64,000 nt of DNA, from contig JBNFNA010000004.1 of NCBI GenBank assembly GCA_049941595.1, forward strand, positions 310,001 through 374,000. Direction: 5' to 3'. Numbering within the stretch: position 1 is the first letter of the stretch; each line of letters opens with the position of its first letter. A program made the translations under genes and the position numbers. Shown one piece after another: positions 15,300-24,710 of this stretch. This DNA comes from Pasteurella sp049941595 (GTDB lineage: Bacteria > Pseudomonadota > Gammaproteobacteria > Enterobacterales > Pasteurellaceae). The notes under the pieces were generated by a model, which made no database searches, had not been told where the DNA came from, and saw only the letters and a program-made list of their open reading frames with translations.

Positions 15300-17390
15300 G
15301 TGAATATTACAGACTTAATGCAGGAAGCTCAGCAACTTGGGATTGCAACATCGCATTATGACATTGATGGGCATTTGATTTACGCCAGTCCTGAAACATT
15401 AACGTATTTCACAGAATTATTGAAAAAATCAGGGAAAAAGAAAAAATCTGCTGATTATTTTGATGATGTCGCTATTTTTTTTGAGAGTGAACCGATTCAA
15501 TATCATTTAACGAATTTATCCCTTTCTCAACGCTCTCTTACTTATCAAGTATTTTCTGAAAATGGGCAGTTATTGTCCGAGAATTCTCTCTCTTCTAACG
15601 ACTTTCTTTCTCTTGAACCTCTCGATTATGGCTATTATTTTTTAGTCATTAAAGCGAATAAAAAAACATATCGTGTACGTTTAATCATTTCACCAAAAAC
15701 CGCTTATCAACCACCGCTACTTAGTCAGAAAAAAGCGTGGGGGTTAAACATTCAACTTTATAGTTTAAGTTCAAAACAAAACTGGGGTATTGGTGACTTT
15801 GGTGATTTACGTTATTTAATTGAACAGGCGACAAAACAAGGCGCTGATTTTATTGGGATTAACCCATTGCATTTAATGTATTCAGCTGTGCCTGAATGGG
15901 CAAGTCCTTATAGTTCTTCTTCTCGTCGTTGGTTGAATCCAATTTACTTGGATATTCAAGCGTTACCAGAATTCAAATTATCAAAAGTTGCACAAGAATG
16001 GTTTGCGAGTTCGGATGTTCAATCACAAATTGTGGATTTGAGAGAATCAGAACTTGTGGATTATTCTGCTGTAACTGCGCTAAAACAGACCGCACTTTTA
16101 CAACTTTTTGAATTTTCTAAACGCAGTAAATCAGCTCAAATTATCCAACGTCGAGATGCATTTAAACAATTTATGCAAGAAAAAGGCGATGCCTTATTGT
16201 TACAAGGCTTATTTGAAGTGTTAGATCATCAATCGCACGAAACTGAACCGACAGAATTAGATATTGGTTGGCTTGGTTGGCGTGACGAATGGCAACAATT
16301 GACTGCCGTTGAGCAAAAGGCGTTTTTCAAAAAATATCAAAAACAAATTGAGTTTTACGCTTGGCAACAATGGCTAATGGAAGAACAGCTCAAAGAGATT
16401 AAGGCTTGCTGCCAATCTTGCGGAATGGAGTTAGGGATTTATGGCGACTTAGCGGTAAATAGCTCGCGTGGTAGCGTGGATGTTTGGTCTGATCCTGAGC
16501 TTTATTTTGTCAATGCATCAGTGGGAGCTCCACCAGATCCGCTCGGCCCTGTTGGTCAAAACTGGAACTTACCGCCTTATAACCCTGAAGAATTGAAAGC
16601 TCGCGGTTTCCAACCGTTTATCGAGATGTTACGTACCAATATGCAACACTTCGGTATTCTGCGTATTGATCACGTACTTGGTTTATTCCGTTTGTGGTTA
16701 ATTCCTGAAGGCAAAACTGCGGTTGACGGTGTTTATGTGCACTATCCATTTGATGCGTTTATGGCGATCTTAGCGATTGAAAGTCAACGTAATCGTTGTT
16801 TAGTGATCGGTGAAGATCTTGGCACCGTACCTGATGAAGTGCGGTCAAAATTAAACGAGTTTCAAGTGTTCTCTTATTTTGTTCTGTATTTTGAACAAAG
16901 AAACAATCAATTCCCGTTAGGTAACGAGTTCCCATTAAAAGCCTTTGCTACTATTGGCACACACGATGTGCCGTCATTACAAAGTTTCTGGCATTGTGTT
17001 GATTTAAACTTATTCAACCAGTTAGGCGTATTGCAAGGGGATGTGTTAAAACAAAAATATGAACAACGTGTGATTGATAAACAAGCATTGTTAAATAGCT
17101 TACATCGTGATCAATTTTTACCGACTAATTATGAGGGGGATGCGTTGTCAATGGCAATGCACGCACATTTGAATTATGTGATCCACCAATATCTTGCGAA
17201 AAGCCGTACGCAACTCATTGGTGTGCAATTGGAAAATTTATTAAGTCAAGAAGTGTCATTTAACTTACCAGGCACGGATAGGGAGTACCCAAATTGGCGT
17301 AAGAAATTAGCTTGTTCTTTAGATGTAATGTTCAACGACGAAAATATAACGTCATTCTTAAGAACAATTACGCAAGCTCGCCAAGCCTAG
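15300..17390 (+). CDS. malQ: 4-alpha-glucanotransferase (amylomaltase)
   Basis: GH77 enzyme that transfers maltosyl/maltodextrin units between alpha-1,4-glucans, converting short maltodextrins into chains usable by phosphorylase. 696 aa, as in E. coli MalQ (694). Catalytic residues: nucleophile D457 in LRIDHVLG, acid/base E505 in VIGEDLGTVP, and the third carboxylate in TIGTHDVPS. The first 150 residues form the extra N-terminal domain of the MalQ-type subfamily. Translation starts at a GTG (15300) behind AGGTAGG. First gene of malQ-glgB-glgX-glgC-glgA-glgP. Confidence 0.97.
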   Translation: MNITDLMQEAQQLGIATSHYDIDGHLIYASPETLTYFTELLKKSGKKKKSADYFDDVAIFFESEPIQYHLTNLSLSQRSLTYQVFSENGQLLSENSLSSNDFLSLEPLDYGYYFLVIKANKKTYRVRLIISPKTAYQPPLLSQKKAWGLNIQLYSLSSKQNWGIGDFGDLRYLIEQATKQGADFIGINPLHLMYSAVPEWASPYSSSSRRWLNPIYLDIQALPEFKLSKVAQEWFASSDVQSQIVDLRESELVDYSAVTALKQTALLQLFEFSKRSKSAQIIQRRDAFKQFMQEKGDALLLQGLFEVLDHQSHETEPTELDIGWLGWRDEWQQLTAVEQKAFFKKYQKQIEFYAWQQWLMEEQLKEIKACCQSCGMELGIYGDLAVNSSRGSVDVWSDPELYFVNASVGAPPDPLGPVGQNWNLPPYNPEELKARGFQPFIEMLRTNMQHFGILRIDHVLGLFRLWLIPEGKTAVDGVYVHYPFDAFMAILAIESQRNRCLVIGEDLGTVPDEVRSKLNEFQVFSYFVLYFEQRNNQFPLGNEFPLKAFATIGTHDVPSLQSFWHCVDLNLFNQLGVLQGDVLKQKYEQRVIDKQALLNSLHRDQFLPTNYEGDALSMAMHAHLNYVIHQYLAKSRTQLIGVQLENLLSQEVSFNLPGTDREYPNWRKKLACSLDVMFNDENITSFLRTITQARQA

Positions 17391-17423
17391 TCTTTCTAGC
17401 CGTTTATTTATTGAGGATTTGTT

Positions 17424-19616
17424 ATGGTTCAATTAGTTTCACCAGCAGTTATCAATCAGTTTTTTGAAGGAACACATTCTGATCCATTTTCTGTACTAGG
17501 AATGCACGAAACTGAAAATGGCATCGAAATTCGCGCGTTATTACCTGATGCGAACAAAGTCGTTGTGCTTGAAAAAGAAAGGGGCAAAGAAGTTATCGAA
17601 TTAACTTGTGTCGATGAGCAAGGCTTCTTTGTTGGTGTAGTCCCTGAAACACGTAGCTTTTTTGCTTATCAATTACAAGTGTACTGGGGTAAAGAGTCAC
17701 AAATTATTGAAGACCCATACCGTTTTCACCCGATGTTAGGTGATTTAGATAACTGGTTGTTAAGTGAAGGATCGCATTTACGTCCTTATGAAGTGCTAGG
17801 CGCACATTTTATGGAATGTGACGGTGTATCGGGTGTGAATTTCCGTTTATGGGCACCTAATGCTAAACGTGTTTCTGTGGTTGGGGATTTCAACTATTGG
17901 GATGGTCGTCGTCACCCGATGCGTTTCCATCAAAAGAGCGGTGTTTGGGAGCTATTTTTACCGAAAGCCTCCCTCGGACAGCTCTATAAATTTGAATTAA
18001 TTGATTGTCACGGTCAGCTACGTTTAAAAGCAGACCCTTATGCATTCTGCTCGCAATTACGTCCTGATACTGCGTCACAAATTAGTATGCTGCCAGCAAC
18101 GGTTGAAATGACAGAGAAACGTCGCAAGGCAAATCAATTTGATCAACCGATTTCAATTTATGAAGTGCATCTTGGATCTTGGCGCCGTAATTTAGAAAAT
18201 AACTTCTGGCTTGATTATGACCAAATCGCAGATGAACTAATTCCTTATGTGAAAGAAATGGGCTTTACGCATATTGAGTTTTTACCATTATCAGAATTCC
18301 CATTCGATGGTTCTTGGGGTTATCAACCACTTGGACTTTATTCACCAACTAGCCGTTTTGGCACTCCTGAAGGTTTTAAACGCTTAGTCGAAAAAGCACA
18401 CGAAGCAGGCATTAACGTGATTCTAGACTGGGTACCGGGGCATTTCCCTAGTGATACACACGGCTTGGCTGCGTTTGACGGCACCGCATTGTATGAACAT
18501 TCTGACCCACGTGAAGGTTACCACCAAGACTGGAACACATTAATTTATAACTATGGTCGCAATGAAGTACGCAATTTCTTATCAAGTAACGCACTTTATT
18601 GGTTAGAACGTTTCGGTTTAGACGGTATTCGAGTGGACGCCGTTGCTTCAATGATTTATCGCGATTATAGCCGTGCAGAAGGCGAGTGGATTCCGAACCA
18701 ATATGGTGGACGTGAAAATCTAGAAGCGATTGAATTTTTAAAACATACAAACTGGAAAATTGATTCAGAACTGAATGGTGCAATTTCTATTGCCGAAGAG
18801 TCAACCTCTTTTGCAGGCGTAACTAAGCCAAGTAAAGAGGGCGGTTTAGGTTTCCATTTCAAATGGAATATGGGTTGGATGAATGACACGCTTTCCTATA
18901 TGGAAAAAGATCCTGTTTATCGCCAATATCATCACGATCAAATGACATTTGGTATGGTGTATCAATACAGCGAGAACTTTGTATTACCACTTTCACACGA
19001 TGAAGTGGTACACGGCAAATGTTCATTGTTAGGCAAAATGCCGGGTGATGCGTGGCAAAAATTCGCAAACTTACGTGCTTATTATGGCTATATGTGGGGC
19101 TATCCAGGCAAAAAATTGCTATTTATGGGCAATGAGTTTGCACAGGGTCGTGAGTGGAACTATGAAGAAAGTTTAGATTGGTTCTTACTTGAAGAAGAAC
19201 ACGGTGGTAAATGGCATCAAGGCGTGCAATTGTTAGTGAAAGATCTTAACCATATTTATCAAAAAAATGCACCGCTCTTTGAGTTAGATGGCGATCCTGA
19301 AGGTTTCGATTGGTTAGTTGTTGATGATCGTGAGAATTCTGTATTTGCGTTTGAACGTCGTAGCAAAAATGGTGAGCGTATTATCGTTGTGAGTAACTTC
19401 ACGCCAGTGCCTCGTCACGATTATCGTATCGGTGTGAATGTGGCTGGAAAATACGTTGAAATTTTAAACACAGACTCTGAATTCTATCAAGGTTCTAATG
19501 TAGGTAACTATGGTGAGGTAGTTTCAGAAGAAATTGAAAGCCACGAAAGACCACAATCGATTTCTATTTCAGTGCCACCATTGGCAACTATTTATTTGAA
19601 ATATAAAGGGGAATAA
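17424..19616 (+). CDS. glgB: 1,4-alpha-glucan (glycogen) branching enzyme
   Basis: GH13 enzyme that introduces alpha-1,6 branches into glycogen. 730 aa, E. coli-type with two N-terminal beta-sandwich modules before the catalytic barrel. The nucleophile is D405 in DGIRVDAVAS and the acid/base E458 in IAEES, the same numbers as in E. coli; SHDEVVHGK carries the third carboxylate. It lies 33 nt after malQ with a GAGG ribosome site. A perfect hairpin follows the stop codon. Confidence 0.98.
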   Translation: MVQLVSPAVINQFFEGTHSDPFSVLGMHETENGIEIRALLPDANKVVVLEKERGKEVIELTCVDEQGFFVGVVPETRSFFAYQLQVYWGKESQIIEDPYRFHPMLGDLDNWLLSEGSHLRPYEVLGAHFMECDGVSGVNFRLWAPNAKRVSVVGDFNYWDGRRHPMRFHQKSGVWELFLPKASLGQLYKFELIDCHGQLRLKADPYAFCSQLRPDTASQISMLPATVEMTEKRRKANQFDQPISIYEVHLGSWRRNLENNFWLDYDQIADELIPYVKEMGFTHIEFLPLSEFPFDGSWGYQPLGLYSPTSRFGTPEGFKRLVEKAHEAGINVILDWVPGHFPSDTHGLAAFDGTALYEHSDPREGYHQDWNTLIYNYGRNEVRNFLSSNALYWLERFGLDGIRVDAVASMIYRDYSRAEGEWIPNQYGGRENLEAIEFLKHTNWKIDSELNGAISIAEESTSFAGVTKPSKEGGLGFHFKWNMGWMNDTLSYMEKDPVYRQYHHDQMTFGMVYQYSENFVLPLSHDEVVHGKCSLLGKMPGDAWQKFANLRAYYGYMWGYPGKKLLFMGNEFAQGREWNYEESLDWFLLEEEHGGKWHQGVQLLVKDLNHIYQKNAPLFELDGDPEGFDWLVVDDRENSVFAFERRSKNGERIIVVSNFTPVPRHDYRIGVNVAGKYVEILNTDSEFYQGSNVGNYGEVVSEEIESHERPQSISISVPPLATIYLKYKGE

Positions 19617-19624
19617 ATGCGATA

Positions 19625-19642
19625 GGTGCGTATTTACGCACC
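19625..19642 (+). other. Intercistronic hairpin glgB-glgX
   Basis: GGTGCGTA-TT-TACGCACC, a perfect 8-bp stem 8 nt after the glgB stop codon with no T-run behind it. More likely an mRNA 3'-end stabiliser or a partial stop than a full terminator. Confidence 0.7.
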
Positions 19643-19693
19643 ATTCTCCCCACAAAACTTTATTTTGTTGTAATTAATTGAATTGTTGTAAAT

Positions 19694-21691
19694 ATGAACG
19701 TAGTAAAAACAGGGAAGCCATATCCATTAGGCTGTTCAAAACAAATTGAAGACGGGATCGTCGGCTATAATTTTGCTCTTTTTTCAAGCGCAGCTGCAAA
19801 AGTTGAACTGTGTATTTTTGATTCAAAAGGAAATGAGAAAAAATTTGAATTAAATCCGAGTAATGACGGCGTTTGGCATATTTGGTTAAGTGATGTTTCT
19901 GTTGGAACAGAATATGGTTATCGAATTTTAGGAAAATCTGACCGCACTTTAGCGAATCCTAACAAACTAATGCTTGATCCTTATGCGAAAGCAGTGGTCG
20001 GAAAACCTGATTTGAGCACCGCAGAAAAACGTGCTTGGTTTGATTTGTCTGATAATCGAGATAATGCACATCTTGCCCCGAAAGCCGTTGTTATAGATGA
20101 GGAATTCGATTGGCAACAAGATAAGCCATTACACACACCTTGGTCACAAACTGTGATTTATGAAATGAATGTGAAAGGCTTGACGAAATTACGTAATGAT
20201 TTGCCAGAGAACATTCGAGGCACTTATGCTGCGTTAGCTCACCCAACGATGATCGCTTATTTGCAAGATCTTGGCGTAACTGCAGTGGAATTATTGCCAA
20301 TTAATTACCAAGTGGATGAAGTTCATTTACAGCAATTAGGGTTAGAGAATTATTGGGGATATAGCCCATTAGCGATGTTTGCAGTTGAGCCAAAGTATTG
20401 GTCACAACAAGCGGGTAGCACACCGCTAACGGAATTTAAAAATATGGTGAAAGCCTTGCACCAAGCGGGAATCGAAGTGATTTTAGATGTGGTATTCAAT
20501 CATACCGTTGAGTCTGAGAAACGCTTTCCAACCTTGAGCCAACGAGGAATCGATGATGCTGTTTATTATTGGCAAGATGAAAATGGGCATTACCGAAATT
20601 GGACAGGTTGTGGCAATACCGTCAATTTATCGCACCCAATGACTCGCCGTTGGGTTATAGATTGCTTACGATATTGGGTTGAGGAATGTCACGTTGATGG
20701 TTTCCGTTTTGACCTTGGTGCTGTGCTTGGACGAGAAGGCGAAGGCAGTTTTAACCGACAAGCGAAATTATTTGCCGATATGATGGCAGTGCCAAGTTTA
20801 CAAAAATGCAAATTAATCGCAGAACCTTGGGATATTGGTGATTTTGGTTATCACGTGGGTAATTTTCCCGATTACTTTGCTGAATGGAATGACCGTTTTC
20901 GTGATGATATGACCCGTTTTTGGTTATGGAAAAGTGGTGAAAATGGCGCATTTGCACAGCGTTTTGCAGGCTCAAGTGATATTTTTAAACGTGGTGATCG
21001 CAAGCCGCATTGTACAGTGAATTACATTACCGCACACGATGGCTTTACATTACGTGATTTAGTGAGCTATAACGAAAAACATAACTGGGCGAATGGCGAA
21101 GAAAATCGTGATGGTCGCAACCAAAACAATAGCTATAACCACGGTATTGAAGGCATAGAAAATGTACCAAGTGCGGTCGAAAATGCGAGATTTTTAAGTA
21201 GTGTTGGATTGTTGAGTAGCTTGCTGTTAGCTAATGGTACACCAATGCTATTAGCGGGTGATGAATTTGGAAACTCACAATTTGGTAATAACAATGCGTA
21301 TTGCCAAGACAATGAAATTGCGTGGTTGAAGTGGAACGATTTTAATCAAAAACTCTTCGACTTAGCCAAGCAAACGATTGCTTTAAGAAAAAAAATTAAC
21401 AGTTTGCAAAAAGACGAGTGGTGGTCTGATGCAAATGTGCAGTGGCTTAACCCGAAAGGTGAGCCTATGACAGTAGAAGATTGGCATAATCAAGACACAA
21501 AAGCTTTGCAAATTAGATTAGACGAACAATGGCTGTTCTTGATGAATACCAAAGCAGAATTACAAACTTTTTTGTTACCAAAAGGTGATTGGGAAGTTGT
21601 GTATTGTGCAGCAAACTTAAAGGCTCAAAGCGGTATTGTTGAGCTAGGAGATCTCTCTTTTGGTGTGTTGCAAAAATTAAACAGTAAGTAA
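19694..21691 (+). CDS. glgX: Glycogen debranching enzyme
   Basis: GH13 isoamylase-type enzyme that hydrolyses alpha-1,6 branches of phosphorylase-limited glycogen. 665 aa (E. coli 657): an N-terminal CBM48 domain, then the catalytic barrel with nucleophile D340 in DGFRFDLGA, acid/base E377 in IAEPWDIG and YITAHDGFTLRD. The ATG at 19694 has no clear Shine-Dalgarno, which suggests weaker translation than its neighbours. 77 nt separate it from glgB. Confidence 0.97.
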   Translation: MNVVKTGKPYPLGCSKQIEDGIVGYNFALFSSAAAKVELCIFDSKGNEKKFELNPSNDGVWHIWLSDVSVGTEYGYRILGKSDRTLANPNKLMLDPYAKAVVGKPDLSTAEKRAWFDLSDNRDNAHLAPKAVVIDEEFDWQQDKPLHTPWSQTVIYEMNVKGLTKLRNDLPENIRGTYAALAHPTMIAYLQDLGVTAVELLPINYQVDEVHLQQLGLENYWGYSPLAMFAVEPKYWSQQAGSTPLTEFKNMVKALHQAGIEVILDVVFNHTVESEKRFPTLSQRGIDDAVYYWQDENGHYRNWTGCGNTVNLSHPMTRRWVIDCLRYWVEECHVDGFRFDLGAVLGREGEGSFNRQAKLFADMMAVPSLQKCKLIAEPWDIGDFGYHVGNFPDYFAEWNDRFRDDMTRFWLWKSGENGAFAQRFAGSSDIFKRGDRKPHCTVNYITAHDGFTLRDLVSYNEKHNWANGEENRDGRNQNNSYNHGIEGIENVPSAVENARFLSSVGLLSSLLLANGTPMLLAGDEFGNSQFGNNNAYCQDNEIAWLKWNDFNQKLFDLAKQTIALRKKINSLQKDEWWSDANVQWLNPKGEPMTVEDWHNQDTKALQIRLDEQWLFLMNTKAELQTFLLPKGDWEVVYCAANLKAQSGIVELGDLSFGVLQKLNSK

Positions 21692-21759
21692 TATGTAAAC
21701 AACAAAAAAGGGCTGTTGATATGGGTTGTGCAGCATCCCCAATAATAATGGAGGTCATT

Positions 21760-23067
21760 ATGAATAGTAGCATCGCTAAATTGCCTAATAAATATGAGTT
21801 GGTTAAAGACACGCTCGTGTTAATTCTTGCTGGTGGCCGTGGTTCTCGTTTGTATGAATTAACTGATAAACGTGCAAAACCAGCGCTATATTTCGGGGGA
21901 AACCGTCGTATTATCGATTTTGCATTATCAAATTGTTTGAACTCGGGTTTAAACCGAATTGGTGTTGTTACACAATATGCGGCACATTCTTTATTACGTC
22001 ACTTACAAAATGGTTGGTCTTTCCTACCAGCAGAGCGTGGTGAATTTATTGATATGTTACCAGCTCGTCAGCAAATTGATGACTCGACTTGGTATCGTGG
22101 AACTGCGGATGCTGTTTACCAAAATATGGCCATTATTCGCGATCACTATTGTCCGAAATATATCTTAATTTTGGCGGGTGATCATATTTATAAACAAGAT
22201 TATAGCCAAATGCTATTAGACCATATCAACAGCGGTGCGAAATGTACTGTGGGCTGTATCGAAGTTGAACGTGAAAAAGCCAGTGAATTTGGTGTAATGG
22301 CGGTAAATGAAAACTTGAAAGTGAAATCTTTCGTGGAAAAACCAAAAGATCCACCAGCAATGGTTGGTAAGCCAAACACGTCATTAGCATCAATGGGGAT
22401 TTATGTATTTGATGCAAATTATCTTTACGACGTTTTAGAACGTGAAGTCACTTCACCTTACACTTCTCACGACTTTGGTAAAGATGTATTACCAAAAGCA
22501 TTAGAAGAAGGTGTGTTATATGCACATCCATTTAGCCGTTCTTGTATGGGACGCAATACTGAAGGTGAAATTTATTGGCGTGACGTGGGTACATTGGATA
22601 GCTTCTGGCAATCTAATATTGACCTTGTGTGTGAAAATCCACAATTAGATATTTACGACCAAAGCTGGCCAATTCGTGGTAACCCAGTACAAACTTATCC
22701 ATCTAAATTCTTCTATAAGAAAGAAAATGCACGTCCAGTAGACAATTCATTGATTTCGGGTGGCTGTGTAATTACAGACGCATCAATTAGCTATTCTGTA
22801 TTATTCGACCGCATTAAGATCAATGAAGGTTCTGAAATTGATCATTGTGTTGTGTTACCGCAAGTGACCATCGGTAAAAACTGTAAATTAAAACGTTGTA
22901 TTATCGATCGCCATTCTTTCATTCCTGATGGTATGGAAATTGGTGTAAATCTTGAATTAGATCGCCAACGTTTTAGAGTAAGTTCTGGTGGCGTAGTGCT
23001 TGTGACCCCTTCAATGTTAAAGAAATTGAACGGTGAAGAAGTTGTTTCGGAAGCGCATCTTGATTAA
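21760..23067 (+). CDS. glgC: Glucose-1-phosphate adenylyltransferase (ADP-glucose pyrophosphorylase)
   Basis: Makes ADP-glucose from glucose 1-phosphate and ATP, the committed step of glycogen synthesis, normally activated by fructose 1,6-bisphosphate. The nucleotide-binding motif LAGGRGSRLYELT is at residues 23-35 with K40 in RAKPALYFGG; FVEKP and a C-terminal left-handed beta-helix follow. The start was set at ATG 21760 (435 aa) because GGAGG at 21750-21754 precedes it at the right distance; an in-frame ATG at 21721 has no ribosome site. Confidence 0.97.
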   Translation: MNSSIAKLPNKYELVKDTLVLILAGGRGSRLYELTDKRAKPALYFGGNRRIIDFALSNCLNSGLNRIGVVTQYAAHSLLRHLQNGWSFLPAERGEFIDMLPARQQIDDSTWYRGTADAVYQNMAIIRDHYCPKYILILAGDHIYKQDYSQMLLDHINSGAKCTVGCIEVEREKASEFGVMAVNENLKVKSFVEKPKDPPAMVGKPNTSLASMGIYVFDANYLYDVLEREVTSPYTSHDFGKDVLPKALEEGVLYAHPFSRSCMGRNTEGEIYWRDVGTLDSFWQSNIDLVCENPQLDIYDQSWPIRGNPVQTYPSKFFYKKENARPVDNSLISGGCVITDASISYSVLFDRIKINEGSEIDHCVVLPQVTIGKNCKLKRCIIDRHSFIPDGMEIGVNLELDRQRFRVSSGGVVLVTPSMLKKLNGEEVVSEAHLD

Positions 23068-23082
23068 TCAGCGATGAACTAA

Positions 23083-23121
23083 GAAGAGAATACGGTGACA
23101 CGTTATGCCGTATTTTCTTTT
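23083..23121 (+). terminator. Terminator-like hairpin between glgC and glgA
   Basis: AATACGG (23089-23095) and CCGTATT (23108-23114), extendable through wobbles to about 12 bp, followed by TTCTTTTG. It lies inside the operon and is likely an attenuating or partial terminator. Confidence 0.6.
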
Positions 23122-23145
23122 GTAATTTATTTAAAGGTATAAAAA

Positions 23146-24588
23146 ATGAAAGTATTACACGTTTGCTCGGAGTTATATCCTTTATTAAAAACCGGTGGAC
23201 TTGCGGATGTGATGGGGGCATTGCCTTTTGCACAAAGAGAAATTGGCATTGATGCACGTATCGTCTTACCTGCTTATCCTGCGATTGTTGCCGGTATTCC
23301 TCATACTTCTGTTGTGAGTGAATTTGATAATTTTGCAGGACATATTGTATTGCGTTATGGTGAGTACAAAGGCCTTGGTGTTTATTTAATTGATGCACCG
23401 CACTTATACCAACGTGAAGGCAATCCTTACCACGATCAGTGGTACAACGATTATGGTGATAACTATAAACGTTTTGCCTTATTAGCTTGGGTTGCTGCAG
23501 AACTTACCACAGGTTTGGATAGCTGGTGGCACGCAGAAGTGGTACACGCACACGACTGGCACGCAGGTTTAACTAGCGCTTATTTATTTAATAAAGGCCG
23601 TCCAGCAAAATCGGTTTTCACTATTCATAACTTGGCGTATCAAGGGCAATTTGCGTATCACCATTTATTTGAAATCGGCTTACCATCAGAAATGTTCCAT
23701 ATTGATGGTTTAGAACTGCACGGTCAGATTTCATATTTGAAAGCTGGTTTATATTATTCTGATGCCGTGACCGCTGTTAGCCCAACGTATGCGAAAGAAA
23801 TTACAACACCTGAATTTGCTTATGGCTTACAAGGTTTATTAACCACATTGGATTTACAAGGTAAATTAGTGGGTATTTTAAATGGGGTAGATGAGCAAAT
23901 TTGGCATCCAAATAACGATACTTATATTGCGCATCACTACAAATTGAAATCAATGACAGGTAAGCGTAAAAATAAAGAAGCGTTACAAGCGTACTTTAAC
24001 TTACCACAAGATCCAGAAGCTTTGTTATTTGTAATGGTGACACGCTTAACAGAACAAAAAGGCGTGGATTTATTAATTGATAGTGCCGACGAAATTGTAA
24101 AACAAGGTGGTCAATTAGCGATTCTAGGTTCAGGCTCACCGCATTTAGAAGCCGGTATTCAGCATTTAGCGCAGCAATACCCACAAAATATTGCGGTTAA
24201 GATTGGTTATGATGAGGCATTATCACATTTAATGATTGCGGGTGGTGATGTGATTTTAGTTCCAAGCCGTTTTGAACCTTGTGGCTTAACACAATTATAT
24301 GGTTTGAAATACGGTACATTACCATTAGTACGTTCAACAGGTGGATTAGCCGATACCGTGGTTAATTCAAGCGCAGAAAATATTAAAAATCATACTGCAA
24401 CAGGCTTTGTTTTTGAGCAAGCAACTAGTGAGGCATTACGCCAAACAATCGCAAATGCATTTGCTCTATGGCAAAAACAACGTTTGTGGTTCACGGTAAG
24501 AACCGCAGCGATGGAGAAAGATTTTAGTTGGCAGATCTCTGCAGTTGGTTATAAAGACTTATATCAGCGCATTTTATCAAGCCACTAA
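23146..24588 (+). CDS. glgA: Glycogen synthase (ADP-glucose)
   Basis: GT5 glycosyltransferase that extends alpha-1,4 chains from ADP-glucose. 480 aa with the ADP-glucose-binding K15-T-G-G motif (LLKTGGLADVMGALP), VVHAHDWHAGL in the N-domain, and the C-domain SRFEPCGLTQLYGLKYGT motif with its catalytic glutamate. Ribosome site AAAGG before ATG 23146. It forms the biosynthetic pair with glgC. Confidence 0.98.
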   Translation: MKVLHVCSELYPLLKTGGLADVMGALPFAQREIGIDARIVLPAYPAIVAGIPHTSVVSEFDNFAGHIVLRYGEYKGLGVYLIDAPHLYQREGNPYHDQWYNDYGDNYKRFALLAWVAAELTTGLDSWWHAEVVHAHDWHAGLTSAYLFNKGRPAKSVFTIHNLAYQGQFAYHHLFEIGLPSEMFHIDGLELHGQISYLKAGLYYSDAVTAVSPTYAKEITTPEFAYGLQGLLTTLDLQGKLVGILNGVDEQIWHPNNDTYIAHHYKLKSMTGKRKNKEALQAYFNLPQDPEALLFVMVTRLTEQKGVDLLIDSADEIVKQGGQLAILGSGSPHLEAGIQHLAQQYPQNIAVKIGYDEALSHLMIAGGDVILVPSRFEPCGLTQLYGLKYGTLPLVRSTGGLADTVVNSSAENIKNHTATGFVFEQATSEALRQTIANAFALWQKQRLWFTVRTAAMEKDFSWQISAVGYKDLYQRILSSH

Positions 24589-24650
24589 ATGTTGACGTAA
24601 ATTGTGTAGATTTGGTTTTTTGATATTTTTTGATAAAAAATTGTTGCATT

Positions 24651-24670
24651 TTTAGTCAAATATGACTAAA
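24651..24670 (+). promoter_or_regulatory. Perfect palindrome upstream of glgP
   Basis: TTTAGTCA-AATA-TGACTAAA, 8-bp arms with a 4-nt centre, 41 nt before the glgP ATG and 24 nt before its AGGAG. No T-run follows, so an operator or leader hairpin is more likely than a terminator. The cognate regulator is not recognised. Confidence 0.5.
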
Positions 24671-24710
24671 TTGCACCGTTTTTTAAAATAACTAGGAGTG
24701 TAAAACAATT

